Below are positions 26,082 through 34,692 of a stretch of 64,000 bases of DNA, in pieces (the first letter of the stretch is position 1; every line of letters starts with the position of its first letter). The DNA comes from Geoglobus ahangari (GTDB lineage Archaea; Halobacteriota; Archaeoglobi; Archaeoglobales; Archaeoglobaceae). The DNA is taken from assembly GCF_001006045.1 (NCBI RefSeq), contig NZ_CP011267.1:1364001-1428000 (forward strand), given 5' to 3'. Under the pieces are notes generated by a model. That model saw nothing but the letters and a program-made list of their open reading frames with translations, was not told the origin of the DNA and ran no database searches. The position numbers and the translations under genes were made by a program.

Positions 26082-26717
26082 ATGAGAATTGCAGGAATTG
26101 ACGAGGCTGGAAAGGGCCCGGTTATTGGCCCACTTGTGGTTTGCGGTGTTGCGTGTGATGAGGGGCTGCTGAAAAAGCTTTCTGAGCTTGGAGTCAGGGA
26201 TTCGAAGAAGCTCACACCTAAGAGAAGGAAGGAGATTGCTGAAAAGCTGAAGGAACTGCTCGACTGGGAGACTATAGTGATTCAGCCGGCAGAGCTCGAC
26301 AGAATGATGGAGAAGAAGACGATAAACGAGATTCTGAAGGAGGCATGCGTCAGAATAATTTCGAAGCTCAACCCGGACGTGGCTTTCGTGGACAGCTTCG
26401 ACGTGAAGCCCGAGAGGCTTGCGAGAGAGCTCGAGCAGATGACGGGATGCAAGATCGTTGCGAAGCACTGTGGCGAGGAGGAGCCTGTTGTTGCCGCGGC
26501 ATCGATCATGGCCAAGTGCCTCAGAGATGAGATGGTTGAAAGGCTGAAGGAGGAGCACGGCGATTTTGGAAGTGGGTACGCTTCGGACGAGAGAACGAGG
26601 AGGTGGCTGGAGGAGAGGCTGAAAGACGGTGAGGTTCCGGACATAGTCCGGAGAAAGTGGAAGACTGTTGACAGGATGATGAAGGGTTTGAAGCAGAGGA
26701 GCCTGTTCGAGTTCTGA
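26082..26717 (+). CDS. rnhB: Ribonuclease HII
   Basis: 211 residues, normal for the archaeal enzyme that removes RNA from RNA-DNA hybrids and misincorporated ribonucleotides. Catalytic acidic residues are in GIDEAGKGPVIGPLVV at the start (DE), in VAFVDSFDV, and in the C-terminal FGSGYASDERTR segment; VRDSKKLTPKRR is also characteristic. The predicted Mg-dependent site is complete. Convergent with vapC, three bases between stops. Confidence 0.95.
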   Translation: MRIAGIDEAGKGPVIGPLVVCGVACDEGLLKKLSELGVRDSKKLTPKRRKEIAEKLKELLDWETIVIQPAELDRMMEKKTINEILKEACVRIISKLNPDVAFVDSFDVKPERLARELEQMTGCKIVAKHCGEEEPVVAAASIMAKCLRDEMVERLKEEHGDFGSGYASDERTRRWLEERLKDGEVPDIVRRKWKTVDRMMKGLKQRSLFEF

Positions 26718-26720
26718 TTG

Positions 26721-27131
26721 TTATCTATCGAGCACCGTGACCTTTATACCCACTTCCTTCAGCTTCTCAAAGTCCCTGTCGAATGTGAGCACCTCGCAGT
26801 CTGGATCGCTGCAGGCTATGAGAATGTCTATGTCCGGAACGTCTATGCCCTTTAACATGAGCGTCGCCCTAACCTCGGCTGCTCTCTCAACAACTTTCTC
26901 ATCAACCGGCACTTTCGTCAGCGCCTTCAGCATCTCACCTATTTTAATGAACTCCTTCGCGTCTCCGTGCTTCTTCCAAACAAACTTCGCACCAACCATG
27001 AGCTCGTAGACAGTTATTGCGCTCACCAGCAGGTCTTCGCAGGCATTTTTCCGCTCCTCAAGCGCTCTGATTGCCTTCTTGTTTCTCTTTTTGAGCTCTA
27101 TTAGAAATGAGGTATCAAGCAGAAGCTTCAA
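26721..27131 (-). CDS. vapC: PIN-domain toxin VapC
   Basis: 136 residues. PIN-domain RNase with acidic residues in LLLDTSFLIELKK (first Asp), AITVYELMVGA (Glu), GIDVPDIDILIAC (Asp) and VLTFDRDFEKLKEVG. VapC toxins cut tRNA or rRNA to stop growth. Its start overlaps the vapB stop by ATGA, and vapB carries a perfect palindrome over its promoter, so this is an intact autoregulated toxin-antitoxin pair. Confidence 0.92.
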   Translation of the reverse strand: MKLLLDTSFLIELKKRNKKAIRALEERKNACEDLLVSAITVYELMVGAKFVWKKHGDAKEFIKIGEMLKALTKVPVDEKVVERAAEVRATLMLKGIDVPDIDILIACSDPDCEVLTFDRDFEKLKEVGIKVTVLDR

Positions 27132-27340
27132 AGTCTCACCCTGAAGCTCTTTCTGATCTCTCTGGATACTTTCTCCAGCTCTTCCTCGTATCCCGCCTCC
27201 TCCGAAGCTCTGATGAGCAGATCTACCCTCTTTTCCACGTTTCTTGATATCAGCTCGTCTATGATTGCGCTGAAGCTCTTCTTTCCCTTAAGTCTGAGAA
27301 GCTTCTCGTAAACATCATCCGATATTGTTATTGTTTTCAT
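27128..27340 (-). CDS. vapB: Antitoxin VapB (UPF0330/DUF217 type)
   Basis: 70 residues from ATG 27340; a longer frame begins upstream of the promoter and is rejected. MKTITISDDVYEKLLRLKG followed by SFSAIIDELISRN is the standard DNA-binding part of this archaeal antitoxin family. The C-terminal half (EEELEKVSREIRKSFRVRL) would wrap VapC. It overlaps vapC by four bases. TATA (about 27363-27370) is some 25 bases upstream, so the message is probably leaderless. Confidence 0.85.
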   Translation of the reverse strand: MKTITISDDVYEKLLRLKGKKSFSAIIDELISRNVEKRVDLLIRASEEAGYEEELEKVSREIRKSFRVRL

Positions 27341-27341
27341 A

Positions 27342-27362
27342 TTTCGTGTGTTGTACACGAAA
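27342..27362. promoter_or_regulatory. Palindromic operator candidate of vapBC
   Basis: TTTCGTGT-GTTGT-ACACGAAA is a perfect 8-base inverted repeat with a 5-base spacer, lying between the probable TATA box and the vapB start codon. Its position over the initiation region is what one expects for autorepression by VapB/VapC. Confidence 0.6.
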
Positions 27363-27440
27363 ATATTTAAGCTGTTCTGCTGGCAGATAGGTTCGAAATG
27401 CATTCGACAACATTTATAACTCTCCTACCAAAAATTTCCC

Positions 27441-28895
27441 ATGGCCTACGAAGACCTCAGAGAATTCATTGCCAGACTCGAGCAGGAGGGCGAGCTGGCG
27501 AGGATAAGCAGAGAGGTTAGCGTTGAGCTCGAAATCACCGAGATTGCTGACAGGGCTGTCAAGCAGAACGGGAAGGCTCTGCTATTCGAAAATCCAAAGG
27601 GCTATGACATTCCGGTTCTGATAAACGCTTTTGCGAGTGAAAGGCGAATCAAGCTCGCCCTTGAGACTGACAGGCTTGAGAGCATTGGAGAAAAGCTGGT
27701 TGAGCTTGCGAGAATGAAGCCCGAATCAGTTCTCGACGGCCTCAAGGCATTGTCCTCTGCAAAAGACCTGGTGAGCTTCATCCCCAAAAAGGTGAGGAGC
27801 GGGCCGGTTAAGGAGGTCGTGGATCACAACCCCAACCTGCTGAAGTTTCCGATTCTGAAGTGCTGGCCTCAGGATGGCGGGAGGTTCATAACTTTCCCGG
27901 TTGTGATAACCAAGGACCCAGAGACTGGCGTATTGAATGCGGGAATGTACAGGATGCAGGTTTTTGATGAAAGAACAACGGGAATGCACTGGCAGATCCA
28001 CAAGCACGGAGCCCTGCACTACAAGAAGCTGAAGGAGATGGGAGTGGACAGGTTAGAGGTTGCGGTTGCGATTGGCGTCGATCCCGCCACGCTTTACGCC
28101 TCAACCGCTCCATTGCCAGAGAACATGAGCGAGTTCATGTTTGCAGGTTTCATCAGAAAGAAGAGGCTGAAGATGGTTGACTGCGAGACTGTCGATCTGC
28201 AGGTTCCTGCTACTGCTGAGATCGTGCTTGAGGGCTACGTGAAGCTAGACGAGTTCAGAATTGAGGGGCCTTTCGGCGATCACACCGGCTACTACACCCC
28301 ACCCGAGCCTTATCCAGTCTTTCACGTTGAGTGCATAACCCACCGTGAGAACCCGATTTATCATGCTACAGTGGTCGGAAAGCCCCCGATGGAGGATGCG
28401 TGGCTTGGAAAGGCAACTGAAAGAATCTTTCTGCCCATGATTAAGATGATCCATCCCGAGATCGTGGACATGAACCTGCCCATTTCTGCTACATTCCACA
28501 ATCTGGCAATAGTCTCCATAAAGAAGCGCTATCCGGGACATGCGAGGAAGGTCATGTTCTCGATATGGGGCACGGGGATGCTCAGCCTGACCAAGGTCGT
28601 GATTGTGGTGGATGATGATGTGAATGTGCACGACATGAATGAGGTCATCTGGGCTGTTACGAGCAGGTTCGATCCTGCGAGGGATGTGGTGGTTATCCCG
28701 GACTCACCTCTCGACAGCCTTGATCACGCGTCTTACAAACCAAACCTCGGAGGAAAGCTGGGTATTGACGCGACGAAGAAGTGGAGGGAAGAAGGCTACG
28801 AGAGGGAGTGGCCGGACGTCGTCAAGATGGATGAAGAAACTAAGAGGAAGGTGGATGGGTACTGGGATGAGATAAAGAGGCTGATATTCGGCTAA
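27441..28895 (+). CDS. UbiD family decarboxylase
   Basis: 484 residues. It starts with MAYEDLREFIARLEQEGELA, typical of the family that uses prenylated FMN made by UbiX. Prenyl-FMN binding and acid-base residues are expected in the segment MHWQIHKHGALHY and in the later IEGPFGDHTGYYTP (Glu-rich catalytic loop). In archaea a UbiD homologue acts as anhydromevalonate phosphate decarboxylase in the modified mevalonate route to isoprenoids; this is a reasonable assignment but other aromatic substrates cannot be excluded. TATA (TTTATAAC) about 27 bases upstream suggests a leaderless message. Confidence 0.88.
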   Translation: MAYEDLREFIARLEQEGELARISREVSVELEITEIADRAVKQNGKALLFENPKGYDIPVLINAFASERRIKLALETDRLESIGEKLVELARMKPESVLDGLKALSSAKDLVSFIPKKVRSGPVKEVVDHNPNLLKFPILKCWPQDGGRFITFPVVITKDPETGVLNAGMYRMQVFDERTTGMHWQIHKHGALHYKKLKEMGVDRLEVAVAIGVDPATLYASTAPLPENMSEFMFAGFIRKKRLKMVDCETVDLQVPATAEIVLEGYVKLDEFRIEGPFGDHTGYYTPPEPYPVFHVECITHRENPIYHATVVGKPPMEDAWLGKATERIFLPMIKMIHPEIVDMNLPISATFHNLAIVSIKKRYPGHARKVMFSIWGTGMLSLTKVVIVVDDDVNVHDMNEVIWAVTSRFDPARDVVVIPDSPLDSLDHASYKPNLGGKLGIDATKKWREEGYEREWPDVVKMDEETKRKVDGYWDEIKRLIFG

Positions 28896-29401
28896 AGCCC
28901 ATTCAGCCGGTATGTTACAAGGAACCCCTCATCATCTTCTTTGTAATCCACAATCTCCGCATCGACCTCCTGAATCAGGTCTTCGAAGTAGTCGTAAACT
29001 CCACACGTCGTGCACATGTATCCTGAGAACCTGACCCTCACGAGTCCGTCCTCGTATCCCGCATACCTCGCGACAGCTTCTGGCTCGTGGTAGCGATTGA
29101 ACACCTCGGTCTCCTCCTTGAACCTGAGCAGCTCGGTGAACTTGATCCTTTCGCTTCTGTAGCCTCTCTTCTCGATCCACCTCTTTATGTACGGGCAGGA
29201 GATGAGAATCTCGTCGAATCTCTCGGCGTACTTCAACGCGAACTCCACCAACTGTCCGGCATACCCCTTTCCACCGAACCCCTCGGCGGTGTGGGTGTCT
29301 ATCAGGTGGATCCTGCCCTCTTCAGCCTCATAGTTCAGCCATGAGACCGTTTTTCCATCCACTTTCAGCTTGATCTTCCGATCGGAAATTTCGAAATCCA
29401 T
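28892..29401 (-). CDS. GNAT-type acetyltransferase with an added Cys-containing C-terminal domain
   Basis: 169 residues. Residues 1-95 resemble the short NATD1/YjdJ-type GNAT fold: VSWLNYEAEEGRIHLIDTHT, then the acetyl-CoA loop EGFGGKGYAGQLVEFALKYA and ILISCPYIKRWIEKRGY. Residues about 115-169 form a separate domain (VRVRFSGYMCTTCGVYDYF, EVDAEIVDYKEDDEGFLVTY) with a CxxC pair that I do not recognise. Its end overlaps the UbiD stop by four bases. Substrate unknown. Confidence 0.75.
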   Translation of the reverse strand: MDFEISDRKIKLKVDGKTVSWLNYEAEEGRIHLIDTHTAEGFGGKGYAGQLVEFALKYAERFDEILISCPYIKRWIEKRGYRSERIKFTELLRFKEETEVFNRYHEPEAVARYAGYEDGLVRVRFSGYMCTTCGVYDYFEDLIQEVDAEIVDYKEDDEGFLVTYRLNGL

Positions 29402-29434
29402 GCCAGAATTTTACTTGGATCGTAAAAAAGGTTT

Positions 29435-29725
29435 CTACTCCCTTATCATTCTGATTACTTTCCCTATTTCTCTCGCGAGGTCTCCGTTGAAAACTATCTT
29501 CACCGAGCTGTCCCTGCTTTTCACGACGAGCTCGATCCACTCGTCCCCAGCCTCACCTCTAACGGAGTTTATCTCGAGCTTCTCCATCTCGTTGCACCAG
29601 CTCACATAGGTTTCCGGGCTGGATGACCGTATTTCGACTGAGACGAACGGGATGTCCCAGTCAGCGCCCTTCTCGAGCTCCTTGGCGTAGCTGTGAAGTC
29701 TCTCCCTAACTATGACGCACTTCAC
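29435..29725 (-). CDS. Hypothetical small protein
   Basis: 96 residues starting at GTG 29725, about 25 bases after a TATA-like TATTTTATTAG. The mixed alpha/beta sequence FVSVEIRSSSPETYVSWCNE, WIELVVKSRDSSVKIVFNGD and AREIGKVIRMIRE gives a weak likeness to small Pcc1-like proteins, but I would not name it. No membrane segment. Confidence 0.5.
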   Translation of the reverse strand: MKCVIVRERLHSYAKELEKGADWDIPFVSVEIRSSSPETYVSWCNEMEKLEINSVRGEAGDEWIELVVKSRDSSVKIVFNGDLAREIGKVIRMIRE

Positions 29726-29831
29726 CCTGAAAGCTAAGCGGGGCTAATAAAATACCTTTTCTGGTTTTGTTCACCTCTTCAAAATCACCGGGAGGGCTAT
29801 GGTTTTTAAGCAGTCATCCAGACTATGGCCG

Positions 29832-30650
29832 ATGATTAACTACCTCCTCCTGACCATTGCGGTGATGGCGGTCTCATCTGCCTCCATACTCGCGGTTCTC
29901 GCCGGTGCCCCCGGAACTGCAGCGAGCTTCTGGAGGTTCCTGATCTCTTCCCTGATAATGCTCGCAATTTACAGAACACTTCCAGCAAGGAGGGTCATGA
30001 GGTACTCGCTGATCTCGGGCTTCGCCCTCGCGCTTCACATGTCCGCATGGATTGAATCCCTCTTCCACGCCTCCGTTGCGCTCAGCACGGCGATAGTGTG
30101 CACGCACTCAATATTCTCCGGGATCTTCGCGTCCCTTCTCGGGGAAAGGGTAAGGCTCAGGGAGGTGCTCGGGATACTCGTGGCGATAGCGGGCATTTAC
30201 ATGCTGAGCGGAGCTGACTACTACGCAGAGCCAGTCGGCGTTGCGCTCGCGTTTATTGGGGCGGTGGCCGGTGGTGTGTACTTTGTCTCCGCAAAGTTCT
30301 CAGCAGGTGAGAACTTTGGGGAGTACGTGGTCTCCACTTACATAACCGCGGCAATCTTCGCTGGCATATTTGCTGTGCTGAGGGGAGACGCTCTCACCGG
30401 CTACTCTCTCGAGACGTTCACGTACTTTGCCTTGCTCGCGATCATACCGATGTCTGCGGGCCACACGATACTCAACTACCTGATAAGGAGGATGAAGGTC
30501 GTGACTGTAACGGGGAGCGTTCTGGGGGAGGTTGTGGGCTCCACAATCCTCGCCGCCCTAATTCTCGGTCAGAAGCTTACGGTTGAGGCCTACATCTACC
30601 TCTCGGTGATTCTGCTCGGGATATTCATCGCGGTGGCAAAGGTGGATTAG
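29832..30650 (+). CDS. EamA/DMT family transporter
   Basis: About 272 residues from ATG 29832; TTTTTAAG about 25 bases before it supports this start over ATG 29799. Ten hydrophobic helices in two EamA repeats: LLLTIAVMAVSSASILAVLA, SLIMLAIYRTL, ALHMSAWIESLFHASVA, GIFASLLGERVRLREVLGI in the first half, and VALAFIGAVAGGVYFVSAKF through LSVILLGIFIAVAK in the second. These export or import small metabolites; no substrate can be given. Four bases overlap the convergent zinc-protein gene. Confidence 0.85.
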   Translation: MINYLLLTIAVMAVSSASILAVLAGAPGTAASFWRFLISSLIMLAIYRTLPARRVMRYSLISGFALALHMSAWIESLFHASVALSTAIVCTHSIFSGIFASLLGERVRLREVLGILVAIAGIYMLSGADYYAEPVGVALAFIGAVAGGVYFVSAKFSAGENFGEYVVSTYITAAIFAGIFAVLRGDALTGYSLETFTYFALLAIIPMSAGHTILNYLIRRMKVVTVTGSVLGEVVGSTILAALILGQKLTVEAYIYLSVILLGIFIAVAKVD

Positions 30651-30838
30651 AGCAGGGCTCTCCCTCTCGTTTTAAGCTGCTCCTGATTTCTGAGCCACTC
30701 CCTCTTCCACCTGTCGTAGCACTGTCTGCTGCAGAACGCCCTTGGCTTGTTGTTGCAGCAGGTCTTGACGAACATGGGCTCCTTCACTATCTTCCCGCAA
30801 ACGTCACATCTCAGCGCCCTTGCACCGGAAATCTCCAT
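30647..30838 (-). CDS. Small zinc-binding (TRASH-like) protein
   Basis: 63 residues from ATG 30838 (a GTG two codons earlier is possible). CDVCGKIV, the CC pair in VKTCCNNKPRAFCSRQCYDRW and the final FCSRQC motif give a treble-clef arrangement like TRASH domains, which often bind metals in heavy-metal sensing. It is strongly basic at the C-terminus. Function unknown. Confidence 0.65.
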   Translation of the reverse strand: MEISGARALRCDVCGKIVKEPMFVKTCCNNKPRAFCSRQCYDRWKREWLRNQEQLKTRGRALL

Positions 30839-30862
30839 TGGCACGTTCTGGAGTAAACGACG

Positions 30863-31342
30863 TTAATTAATATACTTTTCCATCTCTCCCTCGAGGAACA
30901 GCCTCTTGATGACCTGCATGTGGTACTCCTCATCCCTGCTCTCGAACTCAACCCACACAACCGCGTTCTCGAAGCTGAAGAAGTAGTGAACCCTGCCGTT
31001 GCCGTAGACCCTGTAGGTGTCCAGACCACCAACGCTCACCTTCTCCGGGCTCGAGAAGAACTTTCCAACGTTTTCCGCCATCTTCTCTGTCAGAACGCGA
31101 GCCAAGTCGGTGCTGTTGGCACGTGCAATCCACACCCTCATCTCCCCTCCGTTGAACTCCACGATCGCCGCGCTCTCAACGTCGAACTTCCCTATGTGGA
31201 TTGACTCCACCATCCTGACGGCCTCATCGCCCTCTATGACCTTGGTGACGCTCAGCTCTGACTGTCTGGGCATCAAAAATGATGCCGCGATGACAATGAC
31301 CCCTGCCAGTATGAGCGCGAGTCCGGCTTTTCTGAAGTCCAT
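30863..31342 (-). CDS. Hypothetical membrane-anchored protein
   Basis: 159 residues from ATG 31342 (after GGAGAGGGTGGGC). One N-terminal membrane helix (AGLALILAGVIVIAASFLM) is followed by a soluble domain outside the cell, e.g. VESAAIVEFNGGEMRVWIAR, LARVLTEKMAENVGKFF and YRVYGNGRVHYFFSFENAVV. No lipobox and no known family. Secreted or membrane location is the only safe statement. Confidence 0.6.
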   Translation of the reverse strand: MDFRKAGLALILAGVIVIAASFLMPRQSELSVTKVIEGDEAVRMVESIHIGKFDVESAAIVEFNGGEMRVWIARANSTDLARVLTEKMAENVGKFFSSPEKVSVGGLDTYRVYGNGRVHYFFSFENAVVWVEFESRDEEYHMQVIKRLFLEGEMEKYIN

Positions 31343-31443
31343 GCCCACCCTCTCCTACAAAACACTTAACACTTTCTGTAAAACAAGAAAAGCTGATTGC
31401 TTTTAAGTAAATTTTTATATCCTCTGCTCTCTCCCCAACACGA

Positions 31444-32148
31444 ATGGTTGGGAAGGTCTACATAATCGGCGCTGGCCCCGGAGACCCGGAGCTCATAACC
31501 GTTAAGGGAATGAGGGCGCTCGAGAGCTCTGACGTGATTCTGCACGACGCCCTTGTGAGCAGAGCTTTGATTGAGAGGTTCGAGAAGCTCGGAAAGGAGA
31601 TCATCAACGTGGGGAAGAGGGGGAGGCATGGAGTCAGGCAGGATGAGATAAACGAGCTCATGCTCCTGCACGCTAAAGCCGGAAGGACTGTTGCGAGGCT
31701 CAAGGGTGGAGATCCGCTGATCTTTGGCAGGTGTGGGGACGAGATCGAGTTTCTCAGAAGGCACGGCATACCCTTCGAGATCGTACCGGGTGTCAGCTCG
31801 GTTAACGGAGTCCCGGCTTCTATCTCCCTTCCGCTGACGGACAGGGCTCTCTCGTCCTCTCTCACAGTCATTTCCGGCAGGGAGGATCTATCGCTCAGCA
31901 CGATCCTCGGGGGAACGATAGTCGTTATGATGGGCAGGGACAGGATGGATGTCGTGGCTGAAAGGCTTGTGGAGATTGGCGTTGACCCGGAAACGCCTGC
32001 TGTTGCGGTTGAAAATGGCACGATGAGCAATCAGAGGGCTGTTGCAGGCATCCTCAGGAACATTGGGGAAAAAATTGCCGAGGCGGAAATGTCAGGGCCG
32101 GTGCTCGTGATCATCGGGAGGGTTGCCGGGAGGTTTCACCCACCCTGA
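31444..32148 (+). CDS. cobA: Uroporphyrinogen-III C-methyltransferase
   Basis: 234 residues. It methylates uroporphyrinogen III at C2 and C7 to precorrin-2, the entry to corrinoids and siroheme. SAM-dependent tetrapyrrole methylase motifs: [44 protein letters not shown] and IEIVPGVSS-type loop ([15 protein letters not shown]). Length fits the single-domain enzyme without the CysG reductase part. Convergent with cbiX with a 38-base overlap; first gene of the corrin locus. Confidence 0.94.
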   Translation: MVGKVYIIGAGPGDPELITVKGMRALESSDVILHDALVSRALIERFEKLGKEIINVGKRGRHGVRQDEINELMLLHAKAGRTVARLKGGDPLIFGRCGDEIEFLRRHGIPFEIVPGVSSVNGVPASISLPLTDRALSSSLTVISGREDLSLSTILGGTIVVMMGRDRMDVVAERLVEIGVDPETPAVAVENGTMSNQRAVAGILRNIGEKIAEAEMSGPVLVIIGRVAGRFHPP

Positions 32149-32512
32149 ACACGGAGTTCAGCACCGCGTAGGTCAGGAAGATGTCCTCCCCTATGGGCTC
32201 GCAGATGATCACCCTCTTTCCGTCAAACTCGCCCTCCTTCACGCCCTCTCTCCTCTCGAACCCGAAGAAGTCGGGCAGGTCTTCCGTTACGTGCAGACCG
32301 TAGGAGATGAACAGGGGCACGAGGTACACCACGTCGCAGTCCATCCCCCTCACGGCCTCGTCTGGCGAGGGCTTCCTGTTCCTCGCCACGAACGCGATCT
32401 CCACCTCGTCGAATATCCCGAACTTTCTTATCCTCTCTGCATGCAGCTCCATCACCCTGTTGTAGTGGGGGAGCTGGCTGCCGTGCCCTACAATAACAAG
32501 ACCCTTCCTCAT
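32111..32512 (-). CDS. cbiX: Sirohydrochlorin cobaltochelatase, small form CbiX
   Basis: 133 residues, the size of archaeal CbiXS, which works as a homodimer and inserts cobalt into sirohydrochlorin. Motifs: [18 protein letters not shown] with the metal-binding His, [19 protein letters not shown], and [19 protein letters not shown] with the second His. The ATGA region overlaps the cbiE stop (4 bases), so the two are cotranscribed. The 3' end overlaps cobA. Confidence 0.92.
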   Translation of the reverse strand: MRKGLVIVGHGSQLPHYNRVMELHAERIRKFGIFDEVEIAFVARNRKPSPDEAVRGMDCDVVYLVPLFISYGLHVTEDLPDFFGFERREGVKEGEFDGKRVIICEPIGEDIFLTYAVLNSVFRVGETSRQPSR

Positions 32513-33060
32513 TCCACCACCTCTACAAAGACTATCGTGTAGTCGTCCTCAACCAGAAAGTTCCCATCAACCTCAAACACCCTCTCATCCTCGCTGCACA
32601 ACCTTTCGAGCACCACGATCCTTTTACCGGGAAATTCCACCCTGACTCCCTTCCTCGCGAGAATGAGCAGGTTCCTCCCCGGCACAGCTTTCACATCGTT
32701 CCTGCTGTGGGCGTTTACAACAACGACATCGCACAGATCAACCCCGAGCCTTGAAAGAGCGATTTGCACGCTCGAAATTCCCGGCACAATCCTCGCATTT
32801 CTGAAAAACCTCCCCATGCCGGCAATCATCGGGTCTCCGGTGGAGAGAACAGCAATCTCCGATTCTCTCCCCTCTTCCTCTATTTTTCTGTAGACCTCTT
32901 CGCCGAACCTCTCCATAACTCTGATATCTCCTCTGATGAACCTCTTGGCCACCTCTACTGCCCTCCTACTCCCGTAAACAACATCTGCCCTCGATATTGC
33001 TTTTTTGCCCTCCTCTGTTATGTGTTCCTCCCTGAGACCCACTCCCACGACCCAGAGCAC
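32509..33060 (-). CDS. cbiE: Cobalt-precorrin-7 C5-methyltransferase CbiE
   Basis: 183 residues, typical of stand-alone Cbi[21 protein letters not shown], the SAM-loop [17 protein letters not shown] and [20 protein letters not shown] are diagnostic. In most genomes CbiE and CbiT act on C5 and C15; here cbiT lies on the other strand about 1.1 kb away. It is encoded upstream of cbiX in one transcript. Confidence 0.9.
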   Translation of the reverse strand: MLWVVGVGLREEHITEEGKKAISRADVVYGSRRAVEVAKRFIRGDIRVMERFGEEVYRKIEEEGRESEIAVLSTGDPMIAGMGRFFRNARIVPGISSVQIALSRLGVDLCDVVVVNAHSRNDVKAVPGRNLLILARKGVRVEFPGKRIVVLERLCSEDERVFEVDGNFLVEDDYTIVFVEVVE

Positions 33061-33092
33061 GTGTCAAGTTTTCTGGACACAATATAAAGTTT

Positions 33093-34067
33093 TCAGTGTG
33101 ATATGAGGTGGCGGATCGGCATCAGCTTTCTGTAATCCGCGTACGTCAGGGCTGTTTCCCAGTGACCCGTGAGCTTGGCCACCACGAAGAACCCGAATAT
33201 TATTCCTGCAATTGCGAGGGCGTAGAGCTCTTTTCTCACACTCTTCCCGGCTATTGCTGGAGTCAGGTAGCCGTAGGGGCATGATTTCACGCACTCGAAG
33301 CACATTATGCACTCCGGACTTTTCATCTCATCAACCTGACTCGGCTTCAGCCCGGAGGGGCAGGTCTCATCGCACCTCAGGCACCCAACACAATCACTCT
33401 TCTTTATTGAAGCTGGTGACAGGTAGGAGAGCAGTGCGAGGAGGGCACCGTAGGGGCAGAGGAACCTGCACCACACGTTCCTTACAAAAAGCGTTGCGAT
33501 AACGATGAGCCCCGTCACGAGGATCGTCAGCGTTCCGGGCTTCAGCCAGAAGTCCAGCAGCTTCACGTCTGCTATCGCCCAGTATGGGGAGAAGAGGAAC
33601 GCGGCCGTTGAGGCGGCGTCCATCGGCAGGATCAGGTAGAGGAAGAACGCCAGCAGGAGGTACTTGATAACCGCGAGGTATCTGCTTCCGAGCATGACCT
33701 TACCGGTAAGCCTCTCTCCGGTTTTCGTCACGACCTCCGAGATGAACCCTATCGGGCAGACCCACCCGCAGAACCCTCGCTTTAGGAGGACAGCGGTCAG
33801 CAGTATTGACGTGAAGATGACGAGCGCTGCGGGGTGGATCGGGTCGATGAACCCGTTCTGGATCAGGTTTTTCAGCGAGACGAGAGCTCCTATAGGGAGG
33901 AAGGCCTCAATGGACGTGGGTCTCTCAACGTATGGCGTGCCGTAGTCGAAGTGGCTCACGAAGAGGTACAGCCTGATCCACGCATAAGCGGTGATTGCAA
34001 AGAAGAACAGCTGGGAGATTCTTCTTAAATGATTATTAAGGAAGTTTCTGGCGCCGTTCAGCTCCAT
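33093..34067 (-). CDS. NapH/NosR-like membrane polyferredoxin
   Basis: 324 residues. Five or six membrane helices (LFFFAITAYAWIRLYLFV, LVIFTSILLTAVLL, YLLLAFFLYLILPM, TLTILVTGLIVIATLF, and one near the C-terminus) carry CGWVCPIGF and CRFLCPYG motifs, then two ferredoxin-type [4Fe-4S] clusters (CVGCLRCDETCP and CIMCFECVKSCP). Such proteins pass electrons from quinol to periplasmic or cytoplasmic acceptors. It sits in the middle of the corrin cluster, head to head with cbiT, but a link is not proven. Confidence 0.85.
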   Translation of the reverse strand: MELNGARNFLNNHLRRISQLFFFAITAYAWIRLYLFVSHFDYGTPYVERPTSIEAFLPIGALVSLKNLIQNGFIDPIHPAALVIFTSILLTAVLLKRGFCGWVCPIGFISEVVTKTGERLTGKVMLGSRYLAVIKYLLLAFFLYLILPMDAASTAAFLFSPYWAIADVKLLDFWLKPGTLTILVTGLIVIATLFVRNVWCRFLCPYGALLALLSYLSPASIKKSDCVGCLRCDETCPSGLKPSQVDEMKSPECIMCFECVKSCPYGYLTPAIAGKSVRKELYALAIAGIIFGFFVVAKLTGHWETALTYADYRKLMPIRHLISH

Positions 34068-34102
34068 GGTGTCATCTCTGGGCGAGATGTGAGATATTGA
34101 TT

Positions 34103-34123
34103 CTCCCTAAGTTCTTAGGGGAG
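34103..34123. promoter_or_regulatory. Hairpin/palindrome between the polyferredoxin gene and cbiT
   Basis: CTCCCTAAG-TT-CTTAGGGGAG: a nine-pair inverted repeat with one bulged G, in the 118-base divergent region. Downstream another repeat, GTGAAG...CTTCAC (34134-34163), flanks the probable TATA of cbiT (AATATTAATAC). One or both may be operators for the corrin operon. The structure is far too small for a cobalamin riboswitch. Confidence 0.4.
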
Positions 34124-34185
34124 TTTTCATCCGGTGAAGAATAGCAAAATATTAATACTTCACGTCAAGCAGATTTGATACTCGA

Positions 34186-34692
34186 ATGGAGAGGGGGAAG
34201 TTCACGAAGGATGAGGTCGTAGGAGTCGTGTTCTCGAAGCTCAGGCCAGATAGGGATTGGGTTGTGGCCGACATAGGCAGCGGGAGCGGTAGGGTCGCGG
34301 AATTTCTGTCAGAATACGTCAGGCTTGTGTACGCGGTTGAGCTCGACCCAAATCTCTCGGAAAGCCTCAGGCAGAAGTTTGCCGGCTCAAACGTGGAGGT
34401 TGTCAACTCGCACGGGTACGACTTTCTGGTGGATCACGAGGTTGATGCCGTGTTCTTCGGGGGAACCAAGGGGATAGAGAGGATGCTGGAGGTCTGCAGG
34501 GCCAAGAGGGTTGTCGTAAACTGCGCGAGGATGGACGTGGCGGTTGCGGTGGTGAGGAAGATGAAGGAACTCGGAATTTTCAGGGAGGTGGTTATGGTGA
34601 GCGCCTCCCATGGCTACGAGCTTGCCGGCGGTATAGCATTCAGGGCGATCAATCCAGTCTTCGTGGTGGTTGGAGATGCTCTACGGAGTTAG
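34186..34692 (+). CDS. cbiT: Cobalt-precorrin-6B C15-methyltransferase (decarboxylating) CbiT
   Basis: 168 residues. Class I SAM methyltransferase fold: VVADIGSGSGRVAEFLSEYV as the SAM motif, then VYAVELDPNLSESLRQKF and DAVFFGGTKGIERMLEV, characteristic for CbiT. It adds a methyl at C15 with loss of the ring C acetate carboxyl. First gene of the seven-gene cbi operon T-L-F-G-H-C-D, with cbiL overlapping by 17 bases. Confidence 0.92.
   Translation: MERGKFTKDEVVGVVFSKLRPDRDWVVADIGSGSGRVAEFLSEYVRLVYAVELDPNLSESLRQKFAGSNVEVVNSHGYDFLVDHEVDAVFFGGTKGIERMLEVCRAKRVVVNCARMDVAVAVVRKMKELGIFREVVMVSASHGYELAGGIAFRAINPVFVVVGDALRS

Noticed and set aside
34068-34185. Cobalamin riboswitch upstream of the cbi operon
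   Set aside because: The gap is only 118 bases, holds just small inverted repeats, and has no B12-box-like conserved core.
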